DNA of 64,000 nt from Bacillus sp. 1NLA3E (GTDB lineage: Bacteria > Bacillota > Bacilli > Bacillales > Cytobacillaceae): the NCBI RefSeq assembly GCF_000242895.2, contig NC_021171.1:4188001-4252000 (forward strand), read 5' to 3'. The translations under genes were made by a program, and so were the position numbers. The notes under the pieces were generated by a model, which was not told the origin of the DNA, ran no database searches, and saw only the letters and a list, made by a program, of their open reading frames with translations. Below are positions 61,792 to 64,000 of this stretch, in pieces (positions within the stretch are counted from its first letter, which is position 1; every line of letters begins with the position of its first letter).

Positions 61792-63573
61792 TTAAGGTGT
61801 ACCTGTTTTTGGTGCGTGGGCAGCTTCTACCAATGATCGAGAAGTTCCGCCATGACAATATGAACAGGTTTCGGTTGTACCATTGTGGTTTATATCATTT
61901 GCATCAAACTTTTTGGTACTCACTCCACTTATCGTAGTTGTTCCATTATGGCACTTAGTACAGAAGGACTTTTCTTTTGCTGCATCCCAATCACCGGTTG
62001 TGGCCGTGAATGACTGCCTGTCTTCTTGACCCAATTGTTCTTTAAGGATTTTAATATTACTAGAACCATGGGTGTCATGGCATTCTGCACAAGGGATGTG
62101 ACCATCGTTTGATCCCGAGTTAGCAGTTAAATTACTACCATCATTCGCGGAGATACGATGCAAAGATTGACTACCTTTAGTTGTATCTGATTCACCAGTA
62201 TCATCAAAGTATTGCTTAATGTTACTTATTGTTTGCTCCACCTGATTACTATCTGTCCATTTTTTTGTGCCATCATGGCAGCGGAAACATAAAGAGTAAT
62301 CGTCAATGACTCCAGTTGCACTATTAGCATTATTATACGAATAAACACGGTAATGTGAAATAGATAATACAGTATCTAATTCTGTATCATGACAGTTTTC
62401 ACAATCTTCATAATCACTATCAACAATTCGAGGAGGATCCATCGTTGTTCCTACATGATCAAACACATAATGATCTCGAAATTTGTTGGGATTTCCTTCA
62501 CTCCACGAATTATGAGGGTCATGGCAACTGCTACATGAACCAGTGCTTTCAAAGTGATTATGATTATTGTTTTGATTGTATTTATTTGGCATTGGAGCTC
62601 CGCCAGTCCCGTCATGGCATGCCATGCAATAATTCTCAACAGGTGGAAAAGGATTTGTTTGATATTTACTATTTTCCAAATTGGAAGTTCCTGCAACATG
62701 AGCACCGTGACAGTTCGAACACACGTTGGTGTTTGCCATGTAGTTACCATGTGGATCTTCTGTACCTTCTTCGCTAATTGTAGTAAACTTATAAAATTTG
62801 GGGTAAACAATATTTCCACTATCATCTAAAATAGTTTCTTTTACGCTAACGTTATAGGTTTTCTGGCGTTCTAACGATGATGTAGGCGTAAAAGTAAATA
62901 CATAATTGCCAAACTCGTCTCTTTCAGGAGTTGAGTTTGTCCCTGAAATGGGTGCACCTCCTACTGGTGTAACGTCAATTGAGCTTGAATTTACGTTTAA
63001 GCCATTACTTTCATTAATCGTTATTTTTATTTGGGCGTTTAAAGGGACATGTGTCATATTATCAATATCTGTATTCCAGGGAGTACCGTCCCCACGATCT
63101 ATGGAGACTAATTTAGTTTCCTTAACAAAAGGTCTAGTGGTATCAACTAAGCTAGTAATTTTTACTGGCTGATAAGTATTAGTTAGATCATTGGCTTCAA
63201 AAGAAAGCTCATGCAAACCATCAGTAAAATCTTTTGAAAAAGTCCATTGACCAACACCTGCGTTATCTACAATATTTGCGGTAATATCAGTTTCTTCAAT
63301 TAATATTCCTGTTGTTTTATTGTAATCTTTTACCACTAAAGTATATTCATTGAGGGGGGTACTCCCATATGCAAGAGTCCCGCTAAATTCAACTGTCTTG
63401 TTATTAAAATGAGAATTGTCCGTAGGGCTTATAATTGTGACTGGAGATGGTTCGTCAGCTGCTTTCTCAAAATCAGACGGAAGAGGTAAAAGGAAAGATA
63501 TCGAAAAAACGATCCATATAAAAAAGATTAGTATCAACTTAAGTGAAAAGTTCGTTTTTTTCATAATCGTCAT
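61792..63573 (-). CDS. Exported octaheme c-type cytochrome with Ig-like domains (2)
   Basis: 593 residues. N-terminal hydrophobic signal (about 8-27), an Ig-like domain (about 40-145), a Big_5-like domain (about 148-265) and a haem region with eight CxxCH: CSNCH, CMACH, CSSCH, CENCH, CFRCH, CAECH, CTKCH, CSYCH. It is a paralogue of the next gene, with one Ig-like domain fewer; segments such as GHIPCAECH, THGSKNIKIL/THGSSNIKIL and the end AAHAPKTGTP are nearly the same. Probably involved in extracellular electron transfer; partners and acceptor unknown. The likely ATG may be 3 codons inside (MKKTNFSLK). Confidence 0.87.
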   Translation of the reverse strand: MTIMKKTNFSLKLILIFFIWIVFSISFLLPLPSDFEKAADEPSPVTIISPTDNSHFNNKTVEFSGTLAYGSTPLNEYTLVVKDYNKTTGILIEETDITANIVDNAGVGQWTFSKDFTDGLHELSFEANDLTNTYQPVKITSLVDTTRPFVKETKLVSIDRGDGTPWNTDIDNMTHVPLNAQIKITINESNGLNVNSSSIDVTPVGGAPISGTNSTPERDEFGNYVFTFTPTSSLERQKTYNVSVKETILDDSGNIVYPKFYKFTTISEEGTEDPHGNYMANTNVCSNCHGAHVAGTSNLENSKYQTNPFPPVENYCMACHDGTGGAPMPNKYNQNNNHNHFESTGSCSSCHDPHNSWSEGNPNKFRDHYVFDHVGTTMDPPRIVDSDYEDCENCHDTELDTVLSISHYRVYSYNNANSATGVIDDYSLCFRCHDGTKKWTDSNQVEQTISNIKQYFDDTGESDTTKGSQSLHRISANDGSNLTANSGSNDGHIPCAECHDTHGSSNIKILKEQLGQEDRQSFTATTGDWDAAKEKSFCTKCHNGTTTISGVSTKKFDANDINHNGTTETCSYCHGGTSRSLVEAAHAPKTGTP

Positions 63574-63716
63574 CCTTTTCTTTTTGAAAAAATTAACATT
63601 AACTATATATTTATAGTTTTAATCGCATATCAATTATAACAATAGAAAACGTAAAAATATTTGTCCAATATATATATATATTTTGAACAAATGGTTACAA
63701 TTATGAGATAATAAAA

Positions 63717-63750
63717 AACAAGGTAACAATATTTCTATTGCTACCTTGTT
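63717..63750 (-). terminator. Terminator of the gene at the right edge
   Basis: AACAAGGTA / TACCTTGTT with inner CAAT/ATTG pairing, followed on the minus strand by TTTTTTATT. Confidence 0.85.
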
Positions 63751-63807
63751 AAATACTTTTTTTAAATCTTTTTGTTAGCCTAACAGATAGTGGCGCTATC
63801 TTTTAGG

Positions 63808-64000
63808 TTAATTTTTTACTCCTGGTGATTGAATTCCTGGTTTTCCGATACCAAGGTTACCTAATGTTGTTGTATCGTTTGCAATTGATGTATCATGGCA
63901 ACCGAAACATACAGCCATACCAGTATAACGTTTTAATGCTGAAGATGGGTTAGTATCTAATAAGTAAGCTTCAGCATTAACAGCATCTCCATCGTATAAA
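63808..64000 (-). CDS. C-terminal end of a third c-type haem protein (cut by window edge)
   Basis: The last 64 codons of a minus-strand gene. The product includes ALKRYTGMAVCFGCHDTSIA, with one CxxCH haem site (CFGCH), and ends LGIGKPGIQSPGVKN. The Gly-rich end without a hydrophobic tail resembles the two neighbours in style but not in sequence. It is likely the last haem of a multihaem cytochrome, making a three-gene cluster. The start is outside the window. Confidence 0.75.
   Translation of the reverse strand, partial: LYDGDAVNAEAYLLDTNPSSALKRYTGMAVCFGCHDTSIANDTTTLGNLGIGKPGIQSPGVKN

Noticed and set aside
62451-62829. Several frames of 90-124 codons on both strands inside octaheme gene 2
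   Set aside because: They are shadows of the haem-coding frame; the CxxCH motifs and domain plan fix the real frame.

Overview
The window is a chromosomal stretch of a Gram-positive, spore-forming Bacillaceae bacterium (Bacillus, Neobacillus or Mesobacillus type). The evidence is Bacillus-style Shine-Dalgarno sequences with many GTG and TTG starts, csbA-uvrB, minJ-ctpB and ftsE-ftsX-cccB blocks as in Bacillus subtilis, a GerAB-type spore germination permease, a LexA box of the Bacillus type and the palindromic intergenic repeats common in Bacillales. No rRNA or tRNA gene was recognised.

Layout. 1-3 kb: 5' half of uvrB, csbA, an esterase and a small membrane protein. 3-10 kb: an RND efflux pump with a divergent TetR regulator, then YcnI and YcnJ copper proteins. 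10.1-11.1 kb: a NERD-domain protein. 11.2-34.3 kb: a large copper and redox island. It holds a Met/His-rich protein with a polyferredoxin-like membrane protein, csoR-copZ-copA plus a small membrane protein, small SHOCT and Cys-rich membrane proteins, a lipoprotein multicopper oxidase, an orphan nuclease-like gene, two divergent OmpR-type two-component systems, a CcdA/DsbD-like protein, an unknown lipoprotein with an internal duplication, a second CopA ATPase, an HMA-SafE-cupredoxin fusion protein and a NicO transporter. 34.4-44.2 kb: galT, tatA, TetR, a third two-component system with a DedA-PAP2-like protein, DoxX and spore germination genes. 44.3-59 kb: cell envelope and division genes (minJ, ctpB, glycosyltransferase-deacetylase-uppP, M23 hydrolase, ftsX, ftsE, cccB, YitT, CorC-like, YugP-like, TerC with a yybP-ykoY riboswitch). 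59.3-64 kb: two large exported octaheme c-type cytochromes with Ig-like domains and the end of a third haem protein.

The main discovery candidate is a promoter module in the copper island. Nine promoters share an 11-bp-spaced direct repeat placed exactly 9 bp upstream of a -10 hexamer (TYCATA-N5-TRCAWA-N9-TATNNT, one copy weaker). They precede the Met/His-rich/polyferredoxin operon, a SHOCT gene, the multicopper oxidase, the nuclease-like gene, both two-component operons, the duplicated lipoprotein/CopA2 operon, the HMA-SafE-cupredoxin fusion and a small secreted protein. This geometry is typical of an OmpR-family activator, so one of the two local response regulators probably controls a copper detoxification and trafficking regulon that also contains several unknown proteins. 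The csoR-copZ-copA operon is separate and carries CsoR-type boxes.

Intergenic space is rich in repeats: five copies of a 127-187 bp GC-rich palindromic element plus one mini derivative, two of them inside the leaders of operons; arrays of 20-21 bp phased repeats at three loci; and a 44-bp perfect palindrome of the GGTGCCTGACCCC family.
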